Notes: generated from the letters alone by a model not told the origin. Positions 1 to 6,489 are shown, counted from the stretch's first letter. The stretch is DNA of 6,845 bases from an uncultured bacterium (GCA_938016625.1 CALILB010000165.1:1-6845); one strand, 5' to 3'. A program made the numbers and translations.

Positions 1-22
1 ATCGACACCAATGCCCTTCGGC

Positions 23-51
23 TTGAAGCGCCGCCGGGGTTGCTCTATAAT
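23..51 (+). promoter_or_regulatory. Sigma-70-type promoter of the rimP operon
   Basis: The -35 element TTGAAG (23-28) matches four of six consensus bases (TTGA). The -10 element TATAAT (46-51) is a perfect match, and the spacer is exactly 17 bp. Transcription would be expected to start near 57-59. The surrounding DNA is G+C-rich, so a perfect TATAAT at ideal spacing upstream of the first gene is unlikely to be accidental. There is no extended -10 TG at the right position. The start site itself is inferred. Confidence 0.8.
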
Positions 52-57
52 CCGTTC

Positions 58-134
58 GCTGGCTTTGTCGGGCTGACGAAGTGGGTAGGTAGTTTGCCCA
101 CTTTTTTTGTTGCCTGGATCATGCTTCGAGATAG
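58..134 (+). promoter_or_regulatory. 5' leader of the rimP operon with mutually exclusive RNA structures
   Basis: This is the predicted untranslated leader from the expected start to the rimP ATG. Three structures compete by base pairing. Hairpin A pairs 64-69 with 75-80 (six pairs, one G-U) around a GGGCT loop. The terminator hairpin pairs 79-86 with 96-103. An alternative hairpin pairs 70-77 with 92-99 (seven of eight pairs, one U-U mismatch), which would occupy the 3' arm of the terminator. A terminator between promoter and rimP is the layout of an attenuator. Premature-terminator leaders upstream of rimP are known in other bacteria, for example the Rfam rimP leader family of enterobacteria. 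Homology to any of them has not been shown here. The pairing is read directly from the sequence; the switching behaviour is inferred. Confidence 0.5.
79..108 (+). terminator. Intrinsic-terminator-like hairpin ahead of rimP (likely attenuator)
   Basis: The core stem GTGGGT (81-86) pairs with GCCCAC (96-101), including one G-U pair. It can be extended outward by A79-T103 and A80-T102, and inward by A87-T95. The loop is about nine bases. Seven T's follow (102-108). The stem is short for a strong terminator, so partial read-through is expected. It lies only about 20 nt after the expected transcription start. It could also end transcripts arriving from a gene outside the window, but any rimP transcription still has to pass through it. 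Confidence 0.75.
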
Positions 135-602
135 ATGGGTCACAAGGAGATTGAAGCCGCGCTCGAGACCGAGCTCGCCGAAGTAGCTGCGGGTGCAGGT
201 TGTGAGCTTTTGGAATGCGAGTTTGCAGGAGGAGTGCTCCGGCTGACGCTGGACCGACCCGGAGGGGTCACGCTCGACGATTGCCAGACCGTCTCGAAGC
301 AGGCATCTGCGCTCCTCGATGTAGCTGATTTTGGACCGGGCAAGTACGTGCTCGAGGTCAGCTCCCCGGGGCTCGACCGGAAGCTGTACAACGCCCGGGA
401 CTACGAGCGGTACGCGGGTCAACAGGTGAGGATCACCTGGCGGGATCCGGAGACCGCTCGCAAACAGACGGTGGTAGGAAGCCTAATCGGGCTCCTACCG
501 GAAGATGAAGCACGTGTTGCCCTGGTAGATTCGGCGACCGGTGAGGAAATTACGGTACTATTGAAATACATAGAGTTAGCTCGCCTGGTACCCGAGCTGT
601 AG
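135..602 (+). CDS. rimP: Ribosome maturation factor RimP
   Basis: RimP binds the free 30S subunit in the cytoplasm and assists late assembly of its head/3' domain. The 155-residue product has the usual family length: an N-terminal alpha/beta domain, then a small Sm-like C-terminal barrel. The family signature at the end of the first domain is present as SSPGLDR (residues 76-82). The ATG at 135 is the only reasonable start, because an in-frame TAG sits directly before it at 132-134. No good Shine-Dalgarno sequence precedes it. It is the first gene of the operon and lies 26 nt behind the leader terminator. The gene ends 12 nt before nusA, and rimP-nusA is a widely conserved pair. Nothing appears truncated. 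Confidence 0.95.
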   Translation: MGHKEIEAALETELAEVAAGAGCELLECEFAGGVLRLTLDRPGGVTLDDCQTVSKQASALLDVADFGPGKYVLEVSSPGLDRKLYNARDYERYAGQQVRITWRDPETARKQTVVGSLIGLLPEDEARVALVDSATGEEITVLLKYIELARLVPEL

Positions 603-614
603 GAAACAGAAGAA

Positions 615-2240
615 ATGGCACAAACGCAAACAACAGAGCTCAATCTGACCGATGTCCTCAAGCAGGTGGCACGTGAGAAGGACATCGACATGGAACGCTG
701 GATCTCGGCCCTCGAGGACGCGATGGCCTCGGCGGCCAAGAAACAGCACCGGATCAAGGCCCCGGTAAAGTCGAAACTCGACCCCGAAACGGGCACATTC
801 GAGGCTTTTATCGTCAAGACCGTGGCCGAAGAGGTCGAAGATCCGCTCTCTGAATGGACGTTGGAAGAGGCGCAGGACTACCAACAGGATGCCAAGGTCG
901 GCGATGAGATCCATATCCCGATCTCCACCGAGGGCCTCGGGCGCATCGCCGCGCAATCCGCCAAGCAGGTCCTGTATCAGCGCATTCGCGAGGCCGAGCG
1001 GGAGAAGATCTACAACGAGTACTTCGGCCGCATCGGCGAGGTGCTGAACGGTACGGTCAAGCGCTTCGAGCGCGGGGACATCGTGGTCGACCTGGGCCGC
1101 ACCGAGGCCGCGGTCCCCCGAGGCGAGCAGTCCCGCCACGAGCGCTACAGCCAGGGTGAGCGCATTCGAGCGGTCATCGTCGACGTTCACAAACAGCCAA
1201 AGGGCCCACAGATCATCCTTTCGCGCACCGACCCACGGCTCCTGGTCAAGCTGTTCGAGATGGAGGTGCCCGAGATCTACGACGGCACCGTGCAAATCAA
1301 GGCCGCCGTCCGCGCCCCCGGCGAGCGAGCCAAGGTCGCCGTCTTCAGCCGCGAACGCGACGTCGATCCCGTCGGCGCCTGTGTCGGGATGAAGGGCTCC
1401 AGGGTGCAATCGATCATCCGTGAGCTGCGCGGCGAGAAGATCGACATCATCGAATTCAGCGACGATCTCGTCACCTTTGCCCAAAGCGCTCTGGCGCCGG
1501 CACGGATCACACGGGTCTCGGTTACTCATCACGGTGAGGAGCCACATCTCGACGTCATCGTAGAAGACGAGCAACTCTCTCTGGCGATCGGCAAGCGCGG
1601 TCAGAACGTTCGACTCGCGGCCGAGCTGCTGGGCGCCAAGGTCGACATCAAGAGCGAGACCGATGTCAAAGACGAGGTCGCCGGTGCCCTTGCCAAGATG
1701 CTGCAGACAGCGATGGACGAGGACGAAGCCTCGCGGCCCCCTGCCAGCTTCGACATCCTGGATGCGCCGGGGGTCGGCGCCAAGACCGCCGGCAAGCTGG
1801 TCGAGGCCGGCTTGGGGACACTCGAAGCCGTTCTCCAGGCCACGCCCGAGACCCTGGAAGCCGTGGAAGGGGTCGGACCGAAGACGGCTATCGCCATTCT
1901 CGCCTGGGCCGGCGAGTTGGCAGCAGCGGATCAGCCAGCGCCCGCCCCAGCCGAGGAGCCCGAAGGGGACACCGTCGAGGCCGACGAGGTCGCTGGTGTC
2001 GTGGCGGAAGAGGGTGACGGCTTTATGGCAGCGCTCAGCCGGGCGCTCGAAGAGGCCGAAACCCAAGATGCCCTCACCAAAGAGGTACAGGCCGAAGCGA
2101 TCGAGGACGCCGACCGGGAAGCGGCGCGTGCTGCAGCCGAGGAAGAGACCGAGGACGGAGCCGGCGAGGCCACAGAAGATGAAGATACCGCCGAGCCGGC
2201 GCCGGCTGCCAAGCCTGACGAGGAACCCGTACAAGGCTAA
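615..2240 (+). CDS. nusA: Transcription termination/antitermination protein NusA, with C-terminal acidic tail
   Basis: NusA binds RNA polymerase and nascent RNA, promotes pausing and hairpin-dependent termination, and takes part in antitermination complexes. The 541-residue protein reads in order: N-terminal polymerase-binding domain (about 1-135); S1 domain (about 140-205); KH1 with GMKG at 258-261 inside the family motif VDPVGACVG; KH2 with GKRG at 326-329; and a pair of helix-hairpin-helix motifs (APGVGAKT near 384-391, VEGVGPKT near 417-424). Roughly the last 100 residues (about 440-541) are rich in Glu, Asp, Ala and Pro, and look disordered. This makes it longer than the compact Firmicute type. 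AGGA at 601-604, 10 nt before the ATG, overlaps the rimP stop and supports this start. The neighbours rimP and infB are the standard ones. As a termination factor it could feed back on the leader hairpin at 79-108; that link is inferred. Confidence 0.97.
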   Translation: MAQTQTTELNLTDVLKQVAREKDIDMERWISALEDAMASAAKKQHRIKAPVKSKLDPETGTFEAFIVKTVAEEVEDPLSEWTLEEAQDYQQDAKVGDEIHIPISTEGLGRIAAQSAKQVLYQRIREAEREKIYNEYFGRIGEVLNGTVKRFERGDIVVDLGRTEAAVPRGEQSRHERYSQGERIRAVIVDVHKQPKGPQIILSRTDPRLLVKLFEMEVPEIYDGTVQIKAAVRAPGERAKVAVFSRERDVDPVGACVGMKGSRVQSIIRELRGEKIDIIEFSDDLVTFAQSALAPARITRVSVTHHGEEPHLDVIVEDEQLSLAIGKRGQNVRLAAELLGAKVDIKSETDVKDEVAGALAKMLQTAMDEDEASRPPASFDILDAPGVGAKTAGKLVEAGLGTLEAVLQATPETLEAVEGVGPKTAIAILAWAGELAAADQPAPAPAEEPEGDTVEADEVAGVVAEEGDGFMAALSRALEEAETQDALTKEVQAEAIEDADREAARAAAEEETEDGAGEATEDEDTAEPAPAAKPDEEPVQG

Positions 2241-2276
2241 TCCGGGAGCGCGAACGGTAGGAGCGCACTGACGTCT

Positions 2277-4757
2277 ATGGGAAAGATCCGAGTCGAAGAC
2301 CTCGCCCGCAAGATGGGCATCCCCGAGCAGGACCTTTTGTTCAAGCTCAAGTCGATCGGTGTCCGTCTCGACGAAAAGGACCCGCGGATCGATACCAGTG
2401 TCATCCAGGCCATCCTCACGGGACAGAGCCTTCCCCAGCCGCGCGAAGTGATTCTCCGCGACGAGGAGTCCAAAGCCAGCGCCCCGACGCCGGGCGCCCG
2501 CCGCCGGCCTCCCCAGCGACGGATGCCCCCGGGGCCGCTGCGCCCCACACGACGGCGAACGATCATCCAGAAGGTCGAGCCGCGCATCAAGACCATCCCG
2601 ACCTCGGAGCCTCCGCCGACGGCGACAGCCCCCGGATCGGCACCGACGGCGGCCGGTGGCGCCGCAGCACCGGCAAGCCCAACGGCACCGGTTGCTCCTC
2701 CTCCGGCCGAAGGCTCACCAGAGACCGGGGCGGTCGAGACCGGCGCCCCCGCTCGCATCATCGAACCGGAGAAGAAGAAGGAGCGGCGGACCAAGAAAGC
2801 GCGGCCGAAACCACAGGAAGAAGAAGATCTTCGAGCCCATCTCGGCAAGGTCAAAACGGCCGAGGAAGAAGAGGCCGAAGAAGAGGCGGCCAAGACGGCG
2901 GCCTCCAGTCGGAGCCGGCGGCGCGCCTCTCGCAAGGAAGCGGCGGCCAAAGACGAGGCGGCGGGGAGGGTCCTGCAATTCAAGCGCGATGCACCGGACT
3001 CGTCAATCACCATCTCCGAGGGTATGACGGTCAGAGACTTCGCCGACAAGTTGGGTGTGAAGGCCAAGGACTTGATCCAATTGCTCTTCCGGCGCGGCGT
3101 GATGGCCACTATCAATCATGTCCTGGATCCGGAATTGGCCCAGGAGGTAGCAGAAGAGCTCGGAGTCGAGGCAGCGATCGTCACCTTCGAGGAGGAGATC
3201 CAGCTTCTCCAGCAGGTCCTCGAAGAGGTGGATACGAGTTCTCTCGTCTCCAGAGCACCGGTGGTCACCATCATGGGTCACGTCGATCACGGCAAGACCA
3301 CGCTTCTCGACGGCATCCGCTCCTCGAAGATCACGGAGAGCGAGTTTGGAGGCATCACTCAGCACATCGGCGCCTACGAGGTCGAGACCAAGGGACGCAA
3401 GATCGTCTTCCTCGACACCCCGGGCCACGAAGCCTTTACGATGATGCGCGCCCGTGGGGCGCAGGCCACGGATATCGTGGTGCTGGTGGTGGCCGCCGAC
3501 GACGGGGTGATGCCCCAGACGGTCGAGGCCATCGACCACGCCAAGGCCGCAGGCGTGCCCATCATCGTCGCGGTCAACAAGATCGACAAACCGGATGCCA
3601 ATGCCGATCGCGTCAAGAAAGAGCTCGCCGACCACGACCTCCAAGTGGAAGATTGGGGTGGAAATGTCGTTGCCATCCCGATCTCAGCTCTCAAGATGGA
3701 GGGAATTCCAGAGTTGATGGAGATGATCCTCCTCAGCGCCGATCTGCTGGAGCTCAAGGCCAGCCGCGACCTGCCGGCTCAGGGAGTAGTGCTCGAGGCA
3801 CAAAAGGAGGCCGGCCGCGGAATCATTGCCACCCTCCTGGTCCAGAACGGAAGCCTCCGCCAAGGCGACATCTTCGAGGCGGGCAAGACCTGGGGGCGTG
3901 TACGGTCGATGAATGACGATGCCGGCCAGAGGATCCAGGAAGTCGGACCGGCGACACCGGTAGAGGTAACCGGCTTCAGCGACGTACCCGAGGCAGGCGA
4001 CCTCTTTCAGGTCGTCGAGGAGGAAGCCAAGGCACGTTCCATCGCCGAGTTTCGGCAGTTGGAAGAGCGCAAACGAGCACTTGCACCAGCGATGGGAAAG
4101 GCCACGCTGGAACAACTCTTCGATCGTATCCAGCAGGGAGAGCTCAAAGAGCTCGCCGTCGTGCTGAAGGCCGATGTCCAGGGCTCTGTGGAGGTCCTGA
4201 CCGAGACGCTGCGCAAGCTGTCGACGGAGCAGGTCAAGATCGACATCATCCACTCGGGAGTCGGCGCCATTACGACCAACGACGTGATTCTGGCTTCGGC
4301 ATCGAACGCCGTGGTGGTCGGATTCAACGTGCGTCCCGAGCGCAAAGCGAGCGACCTCGCCGACAAGGAAGAGGTCGATATCCGGCTCCACACCGTCATC
4401 TACGAGCTCACCGACGAGTTGAGACGGGCGATGACAGGTCTGCTGGAGCCCACGTTCAGAGAGGTCACCAGAGGCCGCGCCGAGGTACGGGACACCTTTA
4501 GCCTGCCAAAGCTCGGTGTGGTGGCCGGTTGTCATGTTGTAGAAGGCGTCATCCCCCGCAACGCCGGGGCCAGACTGCTGCGGGACAACATCGTGATCTA
4601 CGAAGGCAAGATCGCCTCATTGAGGCGTTTCAAGGAAGACGTCTCGGAGGTTCGTGCAGGCTTCGACTGCGGGATCCGGCTGGACAAGTATCAGGACGTC
4701 AAGCCGGGTGACAATATCGAGGCATTCGTTCAGGAAGAAGTAGCCCCTAGCCTTTAG
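2277..4757 (+). CDS. infB: Translation initiation factor IF-2
   Basis: IF-2 is the GTPase that brings fMet-tRNA to the 30S P site and drives 50S joining. The 826-residue protein opens with an IF2_N module (about 1-53). A long low-complexity linker follows, first Pro/Ala/Thr-rich and then Lys/Glu/Arg-rich (about 55-240), and then a second IF2_N module (about 244-296). The G domain shows G1 GHVDHGKT (334-341), the switch I segment GGITQHIG, G3 DTPGH (380-384), G4 NKID (434-437) and G5 SAL (470-472). Domain C1 has DVQGS near 633, and the initiator-tRNA-binding C2 domain carries Cys752 and Cys798 in their usual motifs. All catalytic motifs are intact. The ATG at 2277 places the IF2_N motif KIRVEDLA right at the N terminus. 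AGGAG at 2259-2263 is 13 nt upstream, slightly far. The 7-nt unit GGAGCGC occurs twice in the gap (2245-2251, 2260-2266). No ylxR or ylxQ gene separates it from nusA. Confidence 0.98.
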   Translation: MGKIRVEDLARKMGIPEQDLLFKLKSIGVRLDEKDPRIDTSVIQAILTGQSLPQPREVILRDEESKASAPTPGARRRPPQRRMPPGPLRPTRRRTIIQKVEPRIKTIPTSEPPPTATAPGSAPTAAGGAAAPASPTAPVAPPPAEGSPETGAVETGAPARIIEPEKKKERRTKKARPKPQEEEDLRAHLGKVKTAEEEEAEEEAAKTAASSRSRRRASRKEAAAKDEAAGRVLQFKRDAPDSSITISEGMTVRDFADKLGVKAKDLIQLLFRRGVMATINHVLDPELAQEVAEELGVEAAIVTFEEEIQLLQQVLEEVDTSSLVSRAPVVTIMGHVDHGKTTLLDGIRSSKITESEFGGITQHIGAYEVETKGRKIVFLDTPGHEAFTMMRARGAQATDIVVLVVAADDGVMPQTVEAIDHAKAAGVPIIVAVNKIDKPDANADRVKKELADHDLQVEDWGGNVVAIPISALKMEGIPELMEMILLSADLLELKASRDLPAQGVVLEAQKEAGRGIIATLLVQNGSLRQGDIFEAGKTWGRVRSMNDDAGQRIQEVGPATPVEVTGFSDVPEAGDLFQVVEEEAKARSIAEFRQLEERKRALAPAMGKATLEQLFDRIQQGELKELAVVLKADVQGSVEVLTETLRKLSTEQVKIDIIHSGVGAITTNDVILASASNAVVVGFNVRPERKASDLADKEEVDIRLHTVIYELTDELRRAMTGLLEPTFREVTRGRAEVRDTFSLPKLGVVAGCHVVEGVIPRNAGARLLRDNIVIYEGKIASLRRFKEDVSEVRAGFDCGIRLDKYQDVKPGDNIEAFVQEEVAPSL

Positions 4758-4763
4758 TCGGTA

Positions 4764-4808
4764 CCTGGATCACAACCGGCACACTAAACGGTGCGGGCGC
4801 GATCCAGG
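4764..4808 (+). repeat. 8-bp inverted repeat in the infB-ylxP gap
   Basis: CCTGGATC (4764-4771) is the exact reverse complement of GATCCAGG (4801-4808), with 29 nt between the arms. Inside, ACCG (4775-4778) can pair with CGGT (4789-4792), giving a two-tier stem. No T-run follows, so this is not a standard intrinsic terminator. It begins six bases after the infB stop, a position suited to an RNA processing or 3'-end-protecting hairpin. Such a repeat could also occur by chance in a stretch of this length. Confidence 0.45.
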
Positions 4809-4864
4809 CGAATCCGACGCGGCCTTTCTTGTCGCCCTGGAGCCGCATCTGTTGCTCAGCGGCG

Positions 4865-4874
4865 GATAGCTATC
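4865..4874. repeat. 10-bp palindrome just upstream of the ylxP start
   Basis: GATAGCTATC is a perfect palindrome ending nine bases before the ylxP ATG. With flanking GGC (4861-4863 or nearby) and GCC (4875-4877), and one bulged G, it can form a six-pair RNA hairpin. That hairpin would cover the place where a ribosome binding site is expected; no clear Shine-Dalgarno sequence is visible there. A protein-binding site, a translation-modulating hairpin and chance are all possible. Confidence 0.3.
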
Positions 4875-4883
4875 GCCAAAGCC

Positions 4884-5174
4884 ATGATCGTTGCTGTATC
4901 AGTGTTCGAGCTTCATATCCCGGCCGGTCGCAGCCTCAAGGACAAGCGACGTGTCGTCAAAGCGCTAAAGGAACGTATCCATCACCGATACCGAGTCTCC
5001 ATTGCCGAAACCGACCATCATGACCTCCATCAACGGGCGGAGATTGCGATTGCAGCGGTACACGGCTCGCGCGGCGAGATGGAGCGTTTGATGAACAGCA
5101 TTCATACGATGATCGAAGAAGTTCCGGAGGCCATGCTCATCTCCTGGGACCCTCAATACCTGGAGAGCGCCTGA
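4884..5174 (+). CDS. ylxP: DUF503 family protein (YlxP-like)
   Basis: This is a small DUF503 protein. Members recur between infB and rbfA in many bacteria, and the precise biochemical role is not firmly established. The reading frame is open from a GTG at 4791. The family normally begins at the motif seen here as MIVAVSVFELHIP, so I take the ATG at 4884, giving 96 residues, the usual family size. The extra 31 upstream residues would be Arg-rich and unlike the family. Recognisable family features are the SLKDKRRVVK stretch near residues 15-24, the central segment SIAETDHHDLHQRAEI, and an amphipathic C-terminal helix. No convincing ribosome binding site precedes the ATG. The TGA stop shares one base with the rbfA ATG, so the two are probably translationally coupled. 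A role in ribosome assembly or RNA metabolism is suggested only by context. Confidence 0.88.
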   Translation: MIVAVSVFELHIPAGRSLKDKRRVVKALKERIHHRYRVSIAETDHHDLHQRAEIAIAAVHGSRGEMERLMNSIHTMIEEVPEAMLISWDPQYLESA

Positions 5175-5530
5175 TGACGCGGCGAACCGCCCGGGTCGAA
5201 GACCTCCTGCGCACCGAGATATCTCGGCTCATACTGCGCGAAGTGAATGATCCCCGCGTGCGGCTGGCTTCGGTGTCCGAGGTCAACGTCAGCCCCGACT
5301 TGAAGCAGGCGACAGTGAGGGTATCGGCGCTGGGCGAGGACGAAGAGCGGCAGCATACTCTCGAAGCTCTGCAGCATGCGAGCGGCTTCATCCGCTCTCG
5401 CCTGGCCAAGAGCCTCAAAAGGATGCGATCGATTCCCCAACTCAGCTTCGAGCTCGACCGGCGAGCCGAGCACAGTCAGCACATCAGTGATCTGTTGGAG
5501 ACAATCCATGACCAAGACAAAAGCGCCTGA
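5174..5530 (+). CDS. rbfA: 30S ribosome-binding factor RbfA
   Basis: RbfA binds the 30S subunit, helps 16S rRNA 5'-end maturation and is needed for cold adaptation in the bacteria studied. The 118-residue protein is a single KH-type domain of normal length. It starts with the basic helix typical of the family (RTARVEDLLRTEIS). It has the NDPR segment near residues 25-28, the VNVSPDLKQATVRVS strand pair, and the helix-kink region around ASGFIRSRLAKSLKRMRSIP, where RbfA replaces the canonical KH GxxG. The ATG at 5174 overlaps the ylxP stop (TGATG) and has GGAG at 5162-5165, eight bases upstream. Its 3' end overlaps the next gene by 23 nt. Placement beside infB and rimP fits a 30S assembly operon. 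Confidence 0.96.
   Translation: MTRRTARVEDLLRTEISRLILREVNDPRVRLASVSEVNVSPDLKQATVRVSALGEDEERQHTLEALQHASGFIRSRLAKSLKRMRSIPQLSFELDRRAEHSQHISDLLETIHDQDKSA
5497..5500 (+). promoter_or_regulatory. Ribosome binding site that fixes the nrnA start
   Basis: GGAG lies seven bases before the ATG at 5508, inside the 3' end of rbfA. The same frame is open back to an ATG at 5376. The added residues there are the rbfA sequence read out of frame and do not resemble a DHH protein, so the site at 5497 supports the downstream start. Confidence 0.75.
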
Positions 5531-6485
5531 AGACCTGCTGAAAAAACTCCGCACTGGTCATCGATTTCTGGTGACCAGCCATATCAACCCGGATGGCGAT
5601 GCCGTGGGCTCATCTTTGGGTCTGGCCCGTGTCCTCAAGCGGATTGGCAAGGGAGGCGTGGTCTGGAGTCGGGATGCGACACCAAAGATATACGGCAAGC
5701 TCGCGGGCAGCGAACGCATCCACGTGGGCGAAGAGCCCCCCAACGGCTTCCCGCAAGCCTTCGACGCAGCCATCGTGCTCGAATGCCCGACTCTCGACCG
5801 GACCGGTCTCGAGGGCTCGCTCAAAGAGTTGCCGATAATCAACATCGATCACCACCTGGGCAACGAGCAGTACGGTAAGGTGAACTGGGTCGATACCGGC
5901 GCGCCATCGCTGGGCTCGATGATCTATCGATTGGCCGAGGGCCTGATGGTCGACCTGGACCCCGACACGGCGACATGTCTCTATCTGACCCTGGTCACCG
6001 ACACCGGCGGGTTCCGGTTTGCCAACTCGACGCCACAGGCCTTCGAGGCCGCCGCCGCACTCGTCACTGAGGGGGCAAGGCCCGACCTTGTGGCCCAGTG
6101 GATCTACGAGAGCCGACCCGAGTCCGCGGTCAGACTCCTGGGCGAGATGCTGCAGAGCCTCGAGCTCCATGCCCACGGCCGGTTGGCCACGGCCGTGCTG
6201 TCGCACGAGATGCTGGAGAAGGCCGGAGCGTCCAACGCCGACACGGAAGGGCTGATCGACTACCCGAGATCGATCGCCGGTGTCGATGCGGTGGCTCTCT
6301 TGCGCCAGGTCGAGGACGGAAAGTTCAAGGTCTCACTGCGGAGTCGTGGAGATATCGATGTCGAGAAGGTGGCCAGGAAGCGCGGCGGCGGTGGACACAA
6401 GAACGCTGCCGGTTTCCTGATCGAAGGTAAGTCGAAAGCCGCCCTCAAGGAGGTCGTTGCCGCTTTGGAGGCAATCCTCGAGTAG
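5508..6485 (+). CDS. nrnA: DHH/DHHA1 phosphoesterase, bifunctional oligoribonuclease/pAp phosphatase NrnA type
   Basis: NrnA-type enzymes degrade two- to five-nucleotide RNAs to mononucleotides and often also dephosphorylate pAp, using Mn ions in the cytoplasm. From the ATG at 5508 the product has 325 residues, the normal size. Motif I is HINPDGDAVGS with the metal-binding pair Asp29 and Asp31. Motif III is DHH at 114-116. Motif IV is TDTGGF with Asp165. The C-terminal DHHA1 substrate-binding domain ends in the glycine motif RGGGGHKNAAG at 292-302. In motif II the usual metal-ligand Asp appears as Glu92 (VLECPTLDR), a conservative change. The gene overlaps rbfA by 23 nt and ends 4 nt before truB, so it is embedded in the operon. 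The NrnA-type call follows from length and domain order; exact substrate range cannot be read from the sequence. Confidence 0.92.
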   Translation: MTKTKAPEDLLKKLRTGHRFLVTSHINPDGDAVGSSLGLARVLKRIGKGGVVWSRDATPKIYGKLAGSERIHVGEEPPNGFPQAFDAAIVLECPTLDRTGLEGSLKELPIINIDHHLGNEQYGKVNWVDTGAPSLGSMIYRLAEGLMVDLDPDTATCLYLTLVTDTGGFRFANSTPQAFEAAAALVTEGARPDLVAQWIYESRPESAVRLLGEMLQSLELHAHGRLATAVLSHEMLEKAGASNADTEGLIDYPRSIAGVDAVALLRQVEDGKFKVSLRSRGDIDVEKVARKRGGGGHKNAAGFLIEGKSKAALKEVVAALEAILE

Positions 6486-6489
6486 TCTC

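Noticed and set aside
121..186. Short upstream ATG frame (21 codons) overlapping the rimP start out of frame
   Set aside because: There is no ribosome binding site, its content is ordinary, and it extends into rimP. I cannot support it as a leader peptide.
576..2234. A 552-codon open frame on the minus strand covering all of nusA
   Set aside because: NusA on the plus strand has every family motif. Long antisense frames are common opposite G+C-rich genes, and this one shows no recognisable domain or start signal.
3021..3030. Internal ATG in infB as a start for a shorter IF-2 isoform
   Set aside because: The preceding GAGG is too close to the ATG, and nothing else supports internal initiation here.
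2237..3115. A 292-codon minus-strand open frame over the infB 5' part, rich in Ser/Arg/Ala
   Set aside because: Low-complexity composition mirrors the IF-2 linker read backwards.
3684..4535. A 283-codon minus-strand open frame inside infB
   Set aside because: It lies opposite the conserved IF-2 domains and is explained by codon bias; no family resemblance is visible.
4829..4872. Possible promoter in the infB-ylxP gap (TTGTCG with a TAGCTA-like -10)
   Set aside because: The spacing is about 32 bp and the -10 match is poor, so it is not a usable promoter.
4791..4883. N-terminal extension of the DUF503 protein from a GTG
   Set aside because: The residues are Arg-rich and unlike the family, which begins at the MIV motif encoded at 4884.
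5376..5507. N-terminal extension of the DHH phosphoesterase to an ATG at 5376
   Set aside because: The added 44 residues are rbfA read in another frame. The ATG at 5508 has GGAG seven bases upstream and gives normal family length.
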